Under the pieces are notes generated by a model. That model saw nothing but the letters and a program-made list of their open reading frames with translations. It was not told the origin of the DNA and did not search any database. A program made the translations under genes and the position numbers. Positions 47,337 through 55,680 of a stretch of 64,000 bases of DNA are shown here, piece by piece. The number at the start of each line of letters is the position of its first letter. Positions within the stretch are counted from its first letter, which is position 1. Source of the DNA: Acidithiobacillus sp. YTS05 (GTDB lineage: Bacteria; Pseudomonadota; Gammaproteobacteria; Acidithiobacillales; Acidithiobacillaceae); NCBI RefSeq assembly GCF_024396695.1, contig NZ_CP094359.1, positions 2,472,001 through 2,536,000 on the forward strand, in the 5' to 3' direction.

Positions 47337-48083
47337 ATGGAACATACCAAGGAAACTCCGAGGCCGGAGAAAGCGCGCACTATTGGTCTGCAGCAGGCCG
47401 AGTACCTGCTGAGCGTGACCCGCCTAGGCCAACTCCCCGCCGATAGCGGTGCCGAAGTGGCCATGGCCGGACGCTCCAACGTGGGCAAATCCTCGGTCCT
47501 CAACCGCGTCTGCCAACAACGCGCCTTGGCCCGCGTCAGCCGCACTCCGGGTCGTACCCAGGCACTGAATTTCTTCATCCTGGGCAGCCCGGAGCAGCGA
47601 CTCGTCGATCTGCCGGGCTATGGCTACGCCAAGGTTCCGGAGGCCATGCGCGCCCAATGGGGGGAGCTTCTCAGCCAGTATCTGCGCAGTCGCCAGAGTC
47701 TGAAGGGGCTGATTCTGGTGATGGACATTCGCCATCCGCTGATGCCTTTCGACTGCGATCTGCTACGCTTTGCCGCGCATTGCCAGCGACCCGTGCACGT
47801 CCTCCTCAACAAGGCCGACAAACTGTCGCGTGGGGCAGCAAGGCAGACCCTGCAGCGGGTGCTGCGTGCGGGAGAAATGGCAGGGAGTACGGCACAGCTG
47901 TTTTCCGCGAAAGAGGGCGAAGGGCTCCCAGAGTTACAGAGCAGGCTGAGCGCTTGGCTGGAAAAAAGTCCCCCGCCGCCGGCGGGGAACAAACATGAGT
48001 CCTCAAAGGGAGGAGAGGACTCCCATCCCGGACAGGGAGGTGAAGTCCGGGAAAAACCACTCCCCTTAGAATCTAAAGACTGA
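47337..48083 (+). CDS. engB: Ribosome biogenesis GTP-binding protein EngB (YihA)
   Basis: GTPase needed for 50S assembly. G1 is AGRSNVGKSS, then the switch region RTPGRTQALNFF, G3 DLPGYGYAKVP and G4 LLNKADKLSRG. The protein has an extended hydrophilic C-terminal tail (about residues 210-248) rich in Glu, Gly and Pro beyond the G domain. ATG 47337 lacks a clear ribosome-binding site. In beta- and gammaproteobacteria this gene often lies beside ccs/resB and polA, as here. Confidence 0.92.
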   Translation: MEHTKETPRPEKARTIGLQQAEYLLSVTRLGQLPADSGAEVAMAGRSNVGKSSVLNRVCQQRALARVSRTPGRTQALNFFILGSPEQRLVDLPGYGYAKVPEAMRAQWGELLSQYLRSRQSLKGLILVMDIRHPLMPFDCDLLRFAAHCQRPVHVLLNKADKLSRGAARQTLQRVLRAGEMAGSTAQLFSAKEGEGLPELQSRLSAWLEKSPPPPAGNKHESSKGGEDSHPGQGGEVREKPLPLESKD

Positions 48084-48127
48084 AGTAAAGTTCAATTTTT
48101 TTTGCGAAGCGGCCCAAGGAATCTCTC

Positions 48128-48586
48128 ATGCCATTGAAAGATCATTACATTATCGTTGGTGACACGCCGCTGGCACGCAACAGCTATCGTCAGTTGAAAG
48201 ACCGCGGACAGGTCGTGCGGGTCATTCTGCTGCGCCAGCCCGACGACACCTATTTTCAAGCCGAGGATGTGATCATCGGCGACGCCAGCGACACCGACGT
48301 CCTCAACCAAGTGCAGGCCAATGTCGCTGCCGCGGTCCTCGCCCTGCGTGCCGATGACTCGGAAAACGCCTTCATCATCCTTGCTACGCGCGAACTACAA
48401 GGCTCTGCGAAGACCGTGGCCGCGGTCAACGACAGTAAAAATCTCAAGCGCGTGCAACGGGTGCAGCCGGATATGATCATCGCCCCCCAGGTCATTGGCG
48501 GCGAGGTCCTCGCCATGGCACTGAACGGTGAAGAGCTCAGCAGCGACGCCATCCTGAAGATGTTTCAAGGCAACAATCAACGCTAA
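48128..48586 (+). CDS. Stand-alone TrkA-N (RCK) NAD-binding protein
   Basis: A 152-residue protein consisting of one Rossmann-like RCK N-domain. Visible are the YIIVGDTPLARNSYRQLKDRG beta-alpha-beta start, VIIGDASDTDVLNQ and ADDSENAFIILATREL. In other bacteria this domain is fused to a potassium channel or to a C-terminal RCK lobe; here both are absent. It may be the ligand-sensing remnant of a Kch-type channel or an independent regulator. The stop lies 3 bp from the convergent polA stop. Confidence 0.8.
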   Translation: MPLKDHYIIVGDTPLARNSYRQLKDRGQVVRVILLRQPDDTYFQAEDVIIGDASDTDVLNQVQANVAAAVLALRADDSENAFIILATRELQGSAKTVAAVNDSKNLKRVQRVQPDMIIAPQVIGGEVLAMALNGEELSSDAILKMFQGNNQR

Positions 48587-48589
48587 ACA

Positions 48590-51295
48590 TCAGGAGTGCG
48601 CTTCCGCCCAGGAAGCGCCCCAGCCCATACTCACCTCCAGGGGGACGGCGAGCTGCGCCACCCCTTCCATACGTGCCCGCAGGGCCTGACTGGCCTCCTG
48701 CAGACGCTCCTCCGCGACCTCCAGAATCAATTCGTCGTGTACCTGCAGGATCATTCGCCCCCGCGACCGGTCTTCCTGTAACCAGGAGTCGACGGCGATC
48801 ATCGCCAATTTGATTAGATCGGCGGCGCTGCCCTGCAACGGGGCATTGATGGCGGCACGCTCGGCGTACGCCCGGCGCGCCGGATTGCGCGATTGAATCT
48901 CAGGCACATAGAGACGGCGGCCATAGAGGGTTTCGACAAAACCTTGCTCTCGCGCCCGTTTGCGGCTTTCCTCCATATACGCCCGGACCCCGGGATAGCG
49001 CTCGAAATAGCGCTGCATGTACGCCCGTGCACTGGCCTGATCGACCCCCAGCTGCTGCGCCAGGCCAAAGGCAGTCTGGCCGTAGATCAGACCAAAATTG
49101 ATCGCCTTGGCGGCCCGTCGTTGCTCCGCATCGACGTCCTCCAGCGGAATCTGGAAGACCTCAGCGGCGGTTGCCCGGTGGACGTCTTCCCCCGCCGCAA
49201 AGGCAGCGAGCAGACCCTCATCGTGGGAAAAATGCGCCATGAGACGAAGTTCGATCTGTGAGTAATCGGCGCTCAGCAGCAGGTGCCCCGGCTCGGCGAT
49301 GAAGGCGGCACGGATCCGTCGCCCCTGCTCCGTGCGCACCGGGATGTTCTGGAGATTCGGATCGCTGGAGGAAAGTCGTCCCGTAGCCGCCACTGCCTGG
49401 CGATAGTGGGTGTGCACACGCCCGGTACGCGGATGGATCATCTGCGGCAAGGCATCGGCGTAGGTGTTCCGCAGCTTGGCGAGGCTGCGATATTCGAGAA
49501 TCAGGCCCGGTAGGGGTGAATGGCTGGCCAGTTGCGCGAGACTATCCTCGTCGGTCGAGGCCTGCCCGCCCTTGGTCTTCTTCTGGCTTGGCAACTGCAT
49601 CTTGTCGAAGAGGATTTCCTGAATCTGCTTGGGGGAAGATAAATTGAAGGGCTGCCCAGCCAATTCCTGCGCCTCCCGCTCGACCTGCTGCATGGCCGCA
49701 GCCAGCTCACTACTGAGGGCCTCCAACTGCTGCCGGTCGATCTTCACTCCTGCCCATTCCATACGCGCCAATACCAGCGCAAGGGGCATTTCGATCTCTA
49801 CAAACACCCGCCGCAGCCCCGCTTCCGTGTCGATCCGCGGCCACAGCAGAGCATCTAGGCGCAGGCAGACATCAGCGTCTTCCGCCGCGTAGGGCAGGGC
49901 CTCGCGGATCGGAACCTCGGCGAAACTGCGTTGCTTTTTGCCTTTGCCAGCGACGTCCTCATAGGCGATGTTCTGGTGCTGCAGAAAGCGCTCCGCCAGA
50001 TGATCCAGGTCGTGCGGCCCGTTGGAGTCCAGCACATAACTTTCGAGCAGGGTATCGCGCAGCAGGCCCTGCGGCTCTATGCCCTGACCCCAAAAGATCT
50101 GCCAGTCGAACTTGGCATTCTGGGCAATCTTCGCCGCGTCCGATTCCAGCCAAGATCGTAGTTCTGCAAGGACTTGCTCGCGCGGCAACTGCCGCCCCTC
50201 GCGGTGTCCGAGGGGCAGGTAGGCTGCCTCTATCTCGTCGCCCTCCCGCCAAGCAAAGGAAATCCCCACCAGCTCGGCATCATGGGGATTGAGAGAGGTG
50301 GTTTCGGTATCGATGGCCACCCGCTCTGCCGCCGTTATCCGCGCCAGGAGATCTTGCAGGGCGTCTTCCGTATCGATCAGTAGGTAGCGACTGCGGTCGA
50401 TGGGATCTCCTGAGAGAGGGGAAAATCCCGCAGGATCCCCTGTCGCTGCCAACTCGGTCTGCAACTCGCGGCGCCAGCTATTGAAGCCCAGACGTTCCGC
50501 CAGGGCAAGAAGCGCCGCCGTATTGGCCGGCTGTTGCACGAGCGCGGCGGCGGGGAGCTCCAGATCACAGCGAATCCTGGCCAAGTCCCGGCTGCGTGGT
50601 AGAAAGTCACGACTGGCACGCAGGGCATCACCAATCTTGCCGCCAATTTCATCGGCATGCGCAAGAAGATTGTCCAGGGTGCCGTATTGTCCCAGCCATT
50701 TGGCCACCGTCTTGGGTCCGGCGCCCGGCACGCCCGGAATGTTGTCCACCTTGTCGCCCACCAAGGCAAGGTAGTCCACCATCTGTTCCGGCGGGACGCC
50801 AAACTTGTCGCGCACTCCCTGCCCATCGAGCACGGTGTTTTTCATGGTATCGACGATTTGCGTACGCGCATCGATGAGCTGCGCAAGATCCTTATCGCCG
50901 CTAATGATCAGGAGGGGGCGATCGGCAGGCGTGGCGCAGGCGAGGGTGCCGATGACATCATCGGCCTCGACGCCCGCCTCACGCAGCAGGGGCAGGCCCA
51001 TGGCCGCTATCCACTGCAGCAGAGGCTCGATCTGCACGCGCAGTTCCTGTGGCATGGGCGGACGTTGTGCCTTGTATTCGGGGTAGATCGCATCCCGAAA
51101 GGTCGGCCCGGCGGCGTCGAAAACGACGAAGATCTCGCCCTGCGGATACTCGCGCCGCAACCGTCGCAACATGTTGACCACCCCATAGATGGCGCCGGTT
51201 GGCAGGCCATCGGGGGCGCGCAGGTCCGGGAGGGCATGAAAGGCGCGGTAGAGAAAACTGGAGGCATCAACCAGGATACGAGAATTTTCGGTCAT
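48590..51295 (-). CDS. polA: DNA polymerase I
   Basis: Full-length 901-residue Pol I for repair and Okazaki maturation. The 5'-3' nuclease domain (residues 1-290) shows FVVFDAAGPTFR, EADDVIGTLA, ISGDKDLAQLI and GDKVDNIPGVPGAGPKTA-type helix. The 3'-5' proofreading domain keeps acidic residues (AIDTETTSLNPHDAELVG, YAAEDADV). The polymerase domain has SSDPNLQNIPVRT, LSADYSQIELRLMAHFS, INFGLIYGQ and LQVHDELILEV. ATG 51295 is the start; an open frame continues far upstream antisense to other genes and is not coding. Confidence 0.96.
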   Translation of the reverse strand: MTENSRILVDASSFLYRAFHALPDLRAPDGLPTGAIYGVVNMLRRLRREYPQGEIFVVFDAAGPTFRDAIYPEYKAQRPPMPQELRVQIEPLLQWIAAMGLPLLREAGVEADDVIGTLACATPADRPLLIISGDKDLAQLIDARTQIVDTMKNTVLDGQGVRDKFGVPPEQMVDYLALVGDKVDNIPGVPGAGPKTVAKWLGQYGTLDNLLAHADEIGGKIGDALRASRDFLPRSRDLARIRCDLELPAAALVQQPANTAALLALAERLGFNSWRRELQTELAATGDPAGFSPLSGDPIDRSRYLLIDTEDALQDLLARITAAERVAIDTETTSLNPHDAELVGISFAWREGDEIEAAYLPLGHREGRQLPREQVLAELRSWLESDAAKIAQNAKFDWQIFWGQGIEPQGLLRDTLLESYVLDSNGPHDLDHLAERFLQHQNIAYEDVAGKGKKQRSFAEVPIREALPYAAEDADVCLRLDALLWPRIDTEAGLRRVFVEIEMPLALVLARMEWAGVKIDRQQLEALSSELAAAMQQVEREAQELAGQPFNLSSPKQIQEILFDKMQLPSQKKTKGGQASTDEDSLAQLASHSPLPGLILEYRSLAKLRNTYADALPQMIHPRTGRVHTHYRQAVAATGRLSSSDPNLQNIPVRTEQGRRIRAAFIAEPGHLLLSADYSQIELRLMAHFSHDEGLLAAFAAGEDVHRATAAEVFQIPLEDVDAEQRRAAKAINFGLIYGQTAFGLAQQLGVDQASARAYMQRYFERYPGVRAYMEESRKRAREQGFVETLYGRRLYVPEIQSRNPARRAYAERAAINAPLQGSAADLIKLAMIAVDSWLQEDRSRGRMILQVHDELILEVAEERLQEASQALRARMEGVAQLAVPLEVSMGWGASWAEAHS

Positions 51296-51361
51296 GAGCA
51301 GGACTTTTCGGCAGCTTTCCCCCATAATACGGAAAATTTGAGCAGCTACGGTAGGCCTGCA

Positions 51362-52081
51362 ATGCGCGCACCCCTGGACACGGAACGTCTTCTTGACGGC
51401 GGCGAGAGTCGCCTCACCCGCGAAGCCTGGAAAATCTTTCAGATCATGGCGGAGTTTGTGCGCGGCTATGAAAAGCTGGCCGCCGTTGAGCCCTGTGTCA
51501 GTATCTTCGGCTCGGCGCGGCTGCCCGAGGAGCACCGCTGGTATCAGCAGACCTTGAGCATTGCCGAGAAACTCTCCAACGCCGGTTTTTCGGTGATCAG
51601 TGGCGGTGGTCCGGGCGTCATGGAGGCGGCCAATCGCGGTGCCTATCGCGGCACCGGCTACAGCATCGGTCTCAACATCGAACTGCCGCATGAGCAACAC
51701 AGCAATCCCTATCAGGACATCTCCCTGTCCTTCGAACATTTTTATTCGCGCAAGGTGATGTTCATGAAGTACGCTGCCGCCTATGTGGTCATGCCCGGCG
51801 GCTTTGGTACCCTCGATGAACTCGCGGAATGCCTCACCCTGGTGCAGACCGGCAAGACCCGCCGCATGCCCATCATTCTTTTCGACTCCGGCTTTTGGAA
51901 TGGATTGATCGACTGGTGGAAAAGCACCATGCTGGCGCACGGCACCATCAACGAGGCCGACCTGGATCTGGTCACCGTACTCGACGATCCCGATGCCGTT
52001 GTTGCTGCTATCTTTGATCATTACGAAAAACGCGGTTTTGCCCCCTCGTCGGCAGAAACCGAAGCCCTGCTCAACCTGTAA
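51362..52081 (+). CDS. LOG-family protein (TIGR00730)
   Basis: A 239-residue Rossmann-fold protein of the LOG (cytokinin riboside phosphoribohydrolase) family, with the pair GGGPGVMEAANRGAY and MPGGFGTLDELAE. In bacteria such enzymes act on AMP-like nucleotides; the physiological substrate here is unknown. ATG 51362 starts the conserved region. It is divergent from polA and leads into the DUF2782 gene and thrB on the same strand, with an 18 bp gap. Confidence 0.9.
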   Translation: MRAPLDTERLLDGGESRLTREAWKIFQIMAEFVRGYEKLAAVEPCVSIFGSARLPEEHRWYQQTLSIAEKLSNAGFSVISGGGPGVMEAANRGAYRGTGYSIGLNIELPHEQHSNPYQDISLSFEHFYSRKVMFMKYAAAYVVMPGGFGTLDELAECLTLVQTGKTRRMPIILFDSGFWNGLIDWWKSTMLAHGTINEADLDLVTVLDDPDAVVAAIFDHYEKRGFAPSSAETEALLNL

Positions 52082-52099
52082 CAAGGGAGGAACCTCGTC

Positions 52100-52432
52100 A
52101 TGCCGCGTACTCTTGCAATCTTTCTGGGTCTGGGGGCATTTCTCTGCGCTGGCGTTGTGCTGGCCGAGAGCGGCCCCGAGAAATACCCCTATCATCTGCC
52201 ACGCCTGGCACCGCCCAAAAACAGTGTGCCCGAGGCCCAACTCCATGTGCCCAAGGGCTCCCGGATCGAAGAATACAAGGCCGATGGCGAGGTCTACATG
52301 GTCAAGGTCATCCCGCCCAAGCCCTTCCCTCCGTACTATCTCGTCAACCGCAGCGGCCATGGCTTCACCCGTGTACCCAATTCCGATGCGGAAAAAATGG
52401 ATGTCCCGCAGTGGACTCTCTTCCGCTGGTAA
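52100..52432 (+). CDS. Secreted DUF2782 protein
   Basis: A 110-residue protein with an N-terminal signal peptide (about 1-22, ending VVLAES) and a small domain with IEEYKADGEVYMVKVIPPK and PPYYLVNRSGHGFTR, ending PQWTLFRW. This is the DUF2782 pattern; function unknown. The family commonly neighbours polA and thrB, as here. GGGAGGAA precedes the ATG at good spacing, and thrB starts 4 bp after its stop. Confidence 0.85.
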   Translation: MPRTLAIFLGLGAFLCAGVVLAESGPEKYPYHLPRLAPPKNSVPEAQLHVPKGSRIEEYKADGEVYMVKVIPPKPFPPYYLVNRSGHGFTRVPNSDAEKMDVPQWTLFRW

Positions 52433-52436
52433 ACGC

Positions 52437-53369
52437 ATGGCTGTCTACACCGAACTCCCCGATGCCGAGTTGGCAAGCTTTCTGGCCGCCTATGACCTTG
52501 GCAGCCTGGAACAGATTACCGGCATCTGCGCGGGTACCGAGAACAGCAACTTTTTTCTCGATACCCAAGGCGGCCGCTTCGTTCTGACCATTTTTGAACG
52601 TCTGCCGCGAGAGAGCATCCCTTATTACCTGCACGTTACGGAGTGGCTGAGTCAGCACGGCATTCCCTGCCCGGCGCCAGTGCATTCGCGCGCTGGCGAG
52701 ATCCTCGGTACTCTCTGCGGTAAACCGGCCGCCATCGTGCAACGCCTGGCCGGGCAGTCCATCGAGGGCCGCGTGCCCAACGAGGCCGAGATCAGCGCCC
52801 TCGGGCAGCTGCTCGCACGCATGCATCTCGCTGGTCGCGGCTTTCCCGAGGAGCATCCGAACCCCGCCGGGCTCGGCTGGTGCCAGGAAACCGGCAGACG
52901 GCTGTTCCCCAAGTTGAGCCCGGCCGAAAGAGAGCTGCTTGCCGATGAACGGGAAACGCAGAAGCAATGGCCCCGCGATAAGCTGCCCGGCGGGGTGATT
53001 CACGCCGATCTCTTCCCCGATAACGTCCTCTTTCAGGGCAACACCATCACCGGTACCATCGACTACTACTACGCGGGTGACGATGCCTGGCTCTATGATC
53101 TGGCCATCGTCGCCAATGCCTGGTGCTCCTTCCCCGATGGCAGTCTCGACAAAAACCTTGCCGCCATTCTCTGGCAAGCCTACGAAAGCGTCCGCCCTTT
53201 CGAACGGCGCGAGCATGGCCTGTGGTTTCCCTACATGCGTGCCGCCGCCTTGCGCTTCTGGCTCCTGCGTCTGGAGGCCAAGCATTTCCCCCGCGGCGGC
53301 CAGCTCACCGAGCTACGTGATCCGGAGGAATATCAGCGCATTTTGGAGCGGCGCCGCGAGTTTTGTTGA
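52437..53369 (+). CDS. thrB: Homoserine kinase, APH-fold type
   Basis: Phosphorylates homoserine in threonine synthesis. This is the aminoglycoside-phosphotransferase-like form of ThrB (310 residues), not the GHMP form. The N-terminal lobe has GTENSNFFLDTQGGRFVLTIFE; the catalytic Brenner motif is GVIHADLFPDNVLF, followed by TGTIDYYYAGDDAWLYDLAI. ATG 52437 gives the standard N-terminus AVYTELPDAELASFL. Confidence 0.94.
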   Translation: MAVYTELPDAELASFLAAYDLGSLEQITGICAGTENSNFFLDTQGGRFVLTIFERLPRESIPYYLHVTEWLSQHGIPCPAPVHSRAGEILGTLCGKPAAIVQRLAGQSIEGRVPNEAEISALGQLLARMHLAGRGFPEEHPNPAGLGWCQETGRRLFPKLSPAERELLADERETQKQWPRDKLPGGVIHADLFPDNVLFQGNTITGTIDYYYAGDDAWLYDLAIVANAWCSFPDGSLDKNLAAILWQAYESVRPFERREHGLWFPYMRAAALRFWLLRLEAKHFPRGGQLTELRDPEEYQRILERRREFC

Positions 53370-53381
53370 TCGCTGCATGCT

Positions 53382-53690
53382 TCAAGACTTAGGTCGCGAC
53401 CAAAAGCCCGCCAGCCAAAGGGCGACACCAAAGAAAAGCCCCTCTCCCGCAGGCAAGATCCAGTCCCAAGGATGCCCACCCATGGCAATGGAAGCGAAGA
53501 GCGCCAGCGCGGCAATCATCAAAAAGATGCCCGCCCGCTCCACCCAGCGACTGAAGACCTCGCGATCGATCCCCTGTATCCAGTCCCACAGGCCCAGGCG
53601 CGTCAGAATCCGCCGCGTTTCTGCGGGAAACCACAACGCCAACACAATACCCAGCACAAACAGGGTGTTCAACAGATAGAGTATGATCAT
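53382..53690 (-). CDS. Small three-helix membrane protein
   Basis: A 102-residue hydrophobic protein with three predicted helices (about 2-20, 53-70 and 78-96). The soluble loop between helices 1 and 2 is ETRRILTRLGLWDWIQGIDR. I do not recognise a characterised family. It converges on thrB with 12 bp between stops and is divergent from the cytochrome b561 gene. Confidence 0.65.
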   Translation of the reverse strand: MIILYLLNTLFVLGIVLALWFPAETRRILTRLGLWDWIQGIDREVFSRWVERAGIFLMIAALALFASIAMGGHPWDWILPAGEGLFFGVALWLAGFWSRPKS

Positions 53691-53788
53691 CAGACGCCCC
53701 CCTCTTTGCTATCATCATACTTTTTCGTCCCTTTATGGGAAAGCCTGAAAATCACGATATACTGGGCGTAATCCATCTGGGAGGAAAG

Positions 53789-54376
53789 ATGTCCGACGAT
53801 TCCCGCGACAATCCCTGGCCACGCGAGGCACGCTGGCTGCATGCCGGTATCGCCTTTGGTGTCACCTGGCAGCTCTTCAGCTCCTTATGGATGACGCCGG
53901 ATTTTCAGCATGCCGACTACGGCAGTATTACCCAGCTACTTTTCAGTACCCATGCCTGGATCGGCCTGACGACGGCGCTCTTTCTGCTCTGGGAATGGTT
54001 GTGGATCTTCACCACCCCTGCTATTCGCGCCCAGCTATTCCCCCTGCGCGGACCCTGGCGACCCATCTGGGACGATCTGCGTGCCCTGCTACGCGGCCGC
54101 TTACGGCCCAGTGGACCGGCACCAGGACTCGCTGCGATCGTACATGGTCTCGGGCTCCTACTGGTCAGTTGGATGGCGCTCACCGGTACCGCCATCTTCT
54201 TCTTTCTACCCCAGGGCGGTACCCCGCCCGGCGCCATCCTGCAGGCCCTCATCCCCCTGCATAAGGCACTGGCCAATCTCGTCTGGGCCTACTGGATCGG
54301 TCATGTCGCCTTTACCCTGCTGCACGCGCTGCGCCGCGATGGCATCTGGAACATCTTCCGTCTGTTCGAGCTCTGA
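53789..54376 (+). CDS. Cytochrome b561-family protein
   Basis: A 195-residue di-haem membrane protein of the bacterial b561 type, with four main helices. Candidate haem-ligand histidines appear in ARWLHAGIAFG, LLFSTHAWIG, LAAIVHGLGLLL and LIPLHKALANLVWAYWIGHVA. It could pass electrons between quinone and periplasmic or other acceptors; the partner is unknown. ATG 53789 follows GGAGGAAAG. It is the last core gene before the mobile region. Confidence 0.85.
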   Translation: MSDDSRDNPWPREARWLHAGIAFGVTWQLFSSLWMTPDFQHADYGSITQLLFSTHAWIGLTTALFLLWEWLWIFTTPAIRAQLFPLRGPWRPIWDDLRALLRGRLRPSGPAPGLAAIVHGLGLLLVSWMALTGTAIFFFLPQGGTPPGAILQALIPLHKALANLVWAYWIGHVAFTLLHALRRDGIWNIFRLFEL

Positions 54377-54383
54377 GCTGTGG

Positions 54384-54497
54384 TCATGGCAAGGACCAAG
54401 GCGCAGATCTCAGGGACGGATATTCGCTACGATGCTCCTGCACCAGACGTACCGCCCGTTCACGCACTTCGGGGGAGTACTTCTTGGCTCTGTTCAT
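54384..54497 (-). pseudogene. Truncated IS3-family transposase OrfA
   Basis: A 37-codon frame whose first 20 or so residues ([20 protein letters not shown], then EHRSEYPS) match the start of IS3-family OrfA helix-turn-helix proteins. The similarity ends and a stop follows, so about two thirds of OrfA and all of OrfB are missing. The preserved terminal repeat lies upstream at 54521-54547. Confidence 0.75.
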
Positions 54498-54547
54498 GGC
54501 TTCATTCTCTCTCGAATCGAAGCCTCCTCAAAACCCGGGGTGGTTCA
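54400..54547 (-). mobile_element. IS3-family insertion sequence remnant (left end only)
   Basis: On the minus strand the element begins at 54547 with TGAACCACCCCGGGTTTTGA, a recognisable IS3-group terminal repeat. The OrfA start follows 50 bp later. Only about 150 bp survive; the rest was deleted, with the break near 54400. It sits exactly between the last core gene (cytochrome b561) and the accessory region. Confidence 0.7.
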
Positions 54548-54601
54548 CTTTGCCTCTACGAGAATCGTCATTTGGAATGATTGATTGAGCCTCGGTGGAC
54601 C

Positions 54602-54892
54602 TCATGAATGAATCAGCGGCGTCGCAGAAAGCTTGACACCCAGGGCATGAAGCAACTTTAGCATAGTGTCATAACGTGGTTTGGCGCCCGGTGTGAGGGC
54701 TTTGTAGAGACTCTCGCGGCCAAGGCCAGCGTCCTTGGCGAGTTGTGCCATGCCGCGGGCTCGGGCAACGTCACGAACGGCGGAAAGAAACACGTCGGGG
54801 TTTTGATCTTCCAGTGCCGCGGTCAAGAACTCCGCGATGGTTTCTTCGTCGTCGAGGTAGTCAGCAGCGTCAAAAGGGGCAAGTTTGGCCAT
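54602..54892 (-). CDS. HigA-like antitoxin (addiction module antidote)
   Basis: A 96-residue protein of the putative addiction-module antidote family. The N-terminal toxin-neutralising part (PFDAADYLDDEETIAEFLTAALE) precedes a Cro/C1-type helix-turn-helix (GMAQLAKDAGLGRESLYKAL and TMLKLLHALGVKLSA). It lies 3 bp downstream of the toxin gene, in toxin-first order like HigBA. The module would autoregulate at the palindrome 55205-55220. Confidence 0.85.
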   Translation of the reverse strand: MAKLAPFDAADYLDDEETIAEFLTAALEDQNPDVFLSAVRDVARARGMAQLAKDAGLGRESLYKALTPGAKPRYDTMLKLLHALGVKLSATPLIHS

Positions 54893-54895
54893 GGT

Positions 54896-55195
54896 TCACT
54901 CCTTGTCCAAAGAGCGCGCCATCTCAATGGCGCGTTTGATGTCGCGCTTCTGGGAAGACTTATCGCCAGCCAGCAGAAGCAAATAGACCACCACTCCTCG
55001 GCGTGTGTAATAGACACGATAGCCGGGGCCGACATGTACGCGCATTTCGGAGACGCCCTCACCGACCGGCTCGCAGTCGCCGAAATTGCCATGTTCGGCA
55101 GAGCGAATACGATGAGCGATGCGCGCACGATCAACCTTGTCCTTCAAGGCTGAGAGTCAAGCATCGAATTCGTCCGTCCGAAGAAAGGTGTTCAT
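54896..55195 (-). pseudogene. HigB/RelE-type toxin with in-frame stop at codon 13
   Basis: Reading from ATG 55195 gives MNTFLRTDEFDA, then TGA (55159-55157), then LSALKDKVDRARIAHRIRSAE and a complete RelE/HigB-type domain (GEGVSEMRVHVGPGYRVYYT, LLAGDKSSQKRDIKRA). The family has tryptophan at the stop position (F..WL..LKD), so TGG has become TGA. A TTG at 55147 could restart an 83-residue form lacking the first helix. The antitoxin is intact. Toxin probably inactivated, unless the stop is read through or restart works. Confidence 0.8.
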
Positions 55196-55204
55196 GAGCT
55201 TAGT

Positions 55205-55220
55205 GTATCCGTACGGATAC
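55205..55220. promoter_or_regulatory. Perfect 16 bp palindrome upstream of the HigBA module
   Basis: GTATCCGTACGGATAC is a perfect inverted repeat, 9 bp upstream of the toxin ATG on the minus strand. This is where an antitoxin with a helix-turn-helix would bind to repress its own operon. Confidence 0.6.
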
Positions 55221-55259
55221 TACTGCGCAACTACTCATGCTCCATGTGTAGCCTGAGAG

Positions 55260-55325
55260 GCCCAACGTGAAGATAACCGGCTTGCGCGGCTTTTCGTGCA
55301 GGTCCGGTTGACCGCAGCGTTATGC
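55260..55325. other. attC site a
   Basis: Left box GCCCAACG and right box CGTTATGC enclose an imperfect hairpin (AACCGGCTTGCGCGGC with TGCAGGTCCGGTT). About 66 bp. It is close in sequence to sites c, g and h. Confidence 0.85.
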
Positions 55326-55350
55326 CTCGGTGGTGTAGTAACAAAAATTC

Positions 55351-55680
55351 TTGACTTCTCGAATTACCGTTATCAAAATAAAATCAATAAACAGGCACAT
55401 TCTCTGGGATGAAGCCAAGCGGGAAGCCAACCTCAACAAGCATGGGCTAGATTTCCTCGATGCCGTGATGGTGCTGGAGAGCCCTTACCACTTGGACGTC
55501 GAGAGCGTGCGAGGCGGCGAACAGCGCACACAGTCGTTCGCTTACGTGTTTGATGTGCTGGCGGTGCTGACGGTGGTGCATGTGGCGCGGGAAGAGGCGC
55601 TGCGGATTGTTAGCTTTCGGCCGGCGAGTGAAGAGGAAAGGAGCGGTTACCATGGCTGGCTCGAAGATGACTTCAAATGA
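55351..55680 (+). CDS. brnT: BrnT-family toxin
   Basis: RelE-fold ribonuclease toxin of the BrnTA type II system. The core is LWDEAKREANLNKHGLDFLD followed by a strand-rich body ending RIVSFRPASEEERSGY. 109 residues from TTG 55351; no ATG lies upstream and BrnT domains need only start at the WDEAK region, so the true start is uncertain. It overlaps brnA by 29 bp and lies within a cassette bounded by attC a and b, on the strand opposite to most cassettes. Confidence 0.85.
   Translation: MTSRITVIKIKSINRHILWDEAKREANLNKHGLDFLDAVMVLESPYHLDVESVRGGEQRTQSFAYVFDVLAVLTVVHVAREEALRIVSFRPASEEERSGYHGWLEDDFK

Noticed and set aside
48590..52438. A 1282-residue minus-strand frame covering polA and beyond
   Set aside because: Only the part from ATG 51295 is Pol I. 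The upstream 380 codons are antisense to the LOG and DUF2782 genes and show no family-like sequence.
54380..54580. A 66-codon + strand frame after cytochrome b561
   Set aside because: The opposite strand encodes the start of an IS3 OrfA with its terminal repeat, which explains the sequence better.
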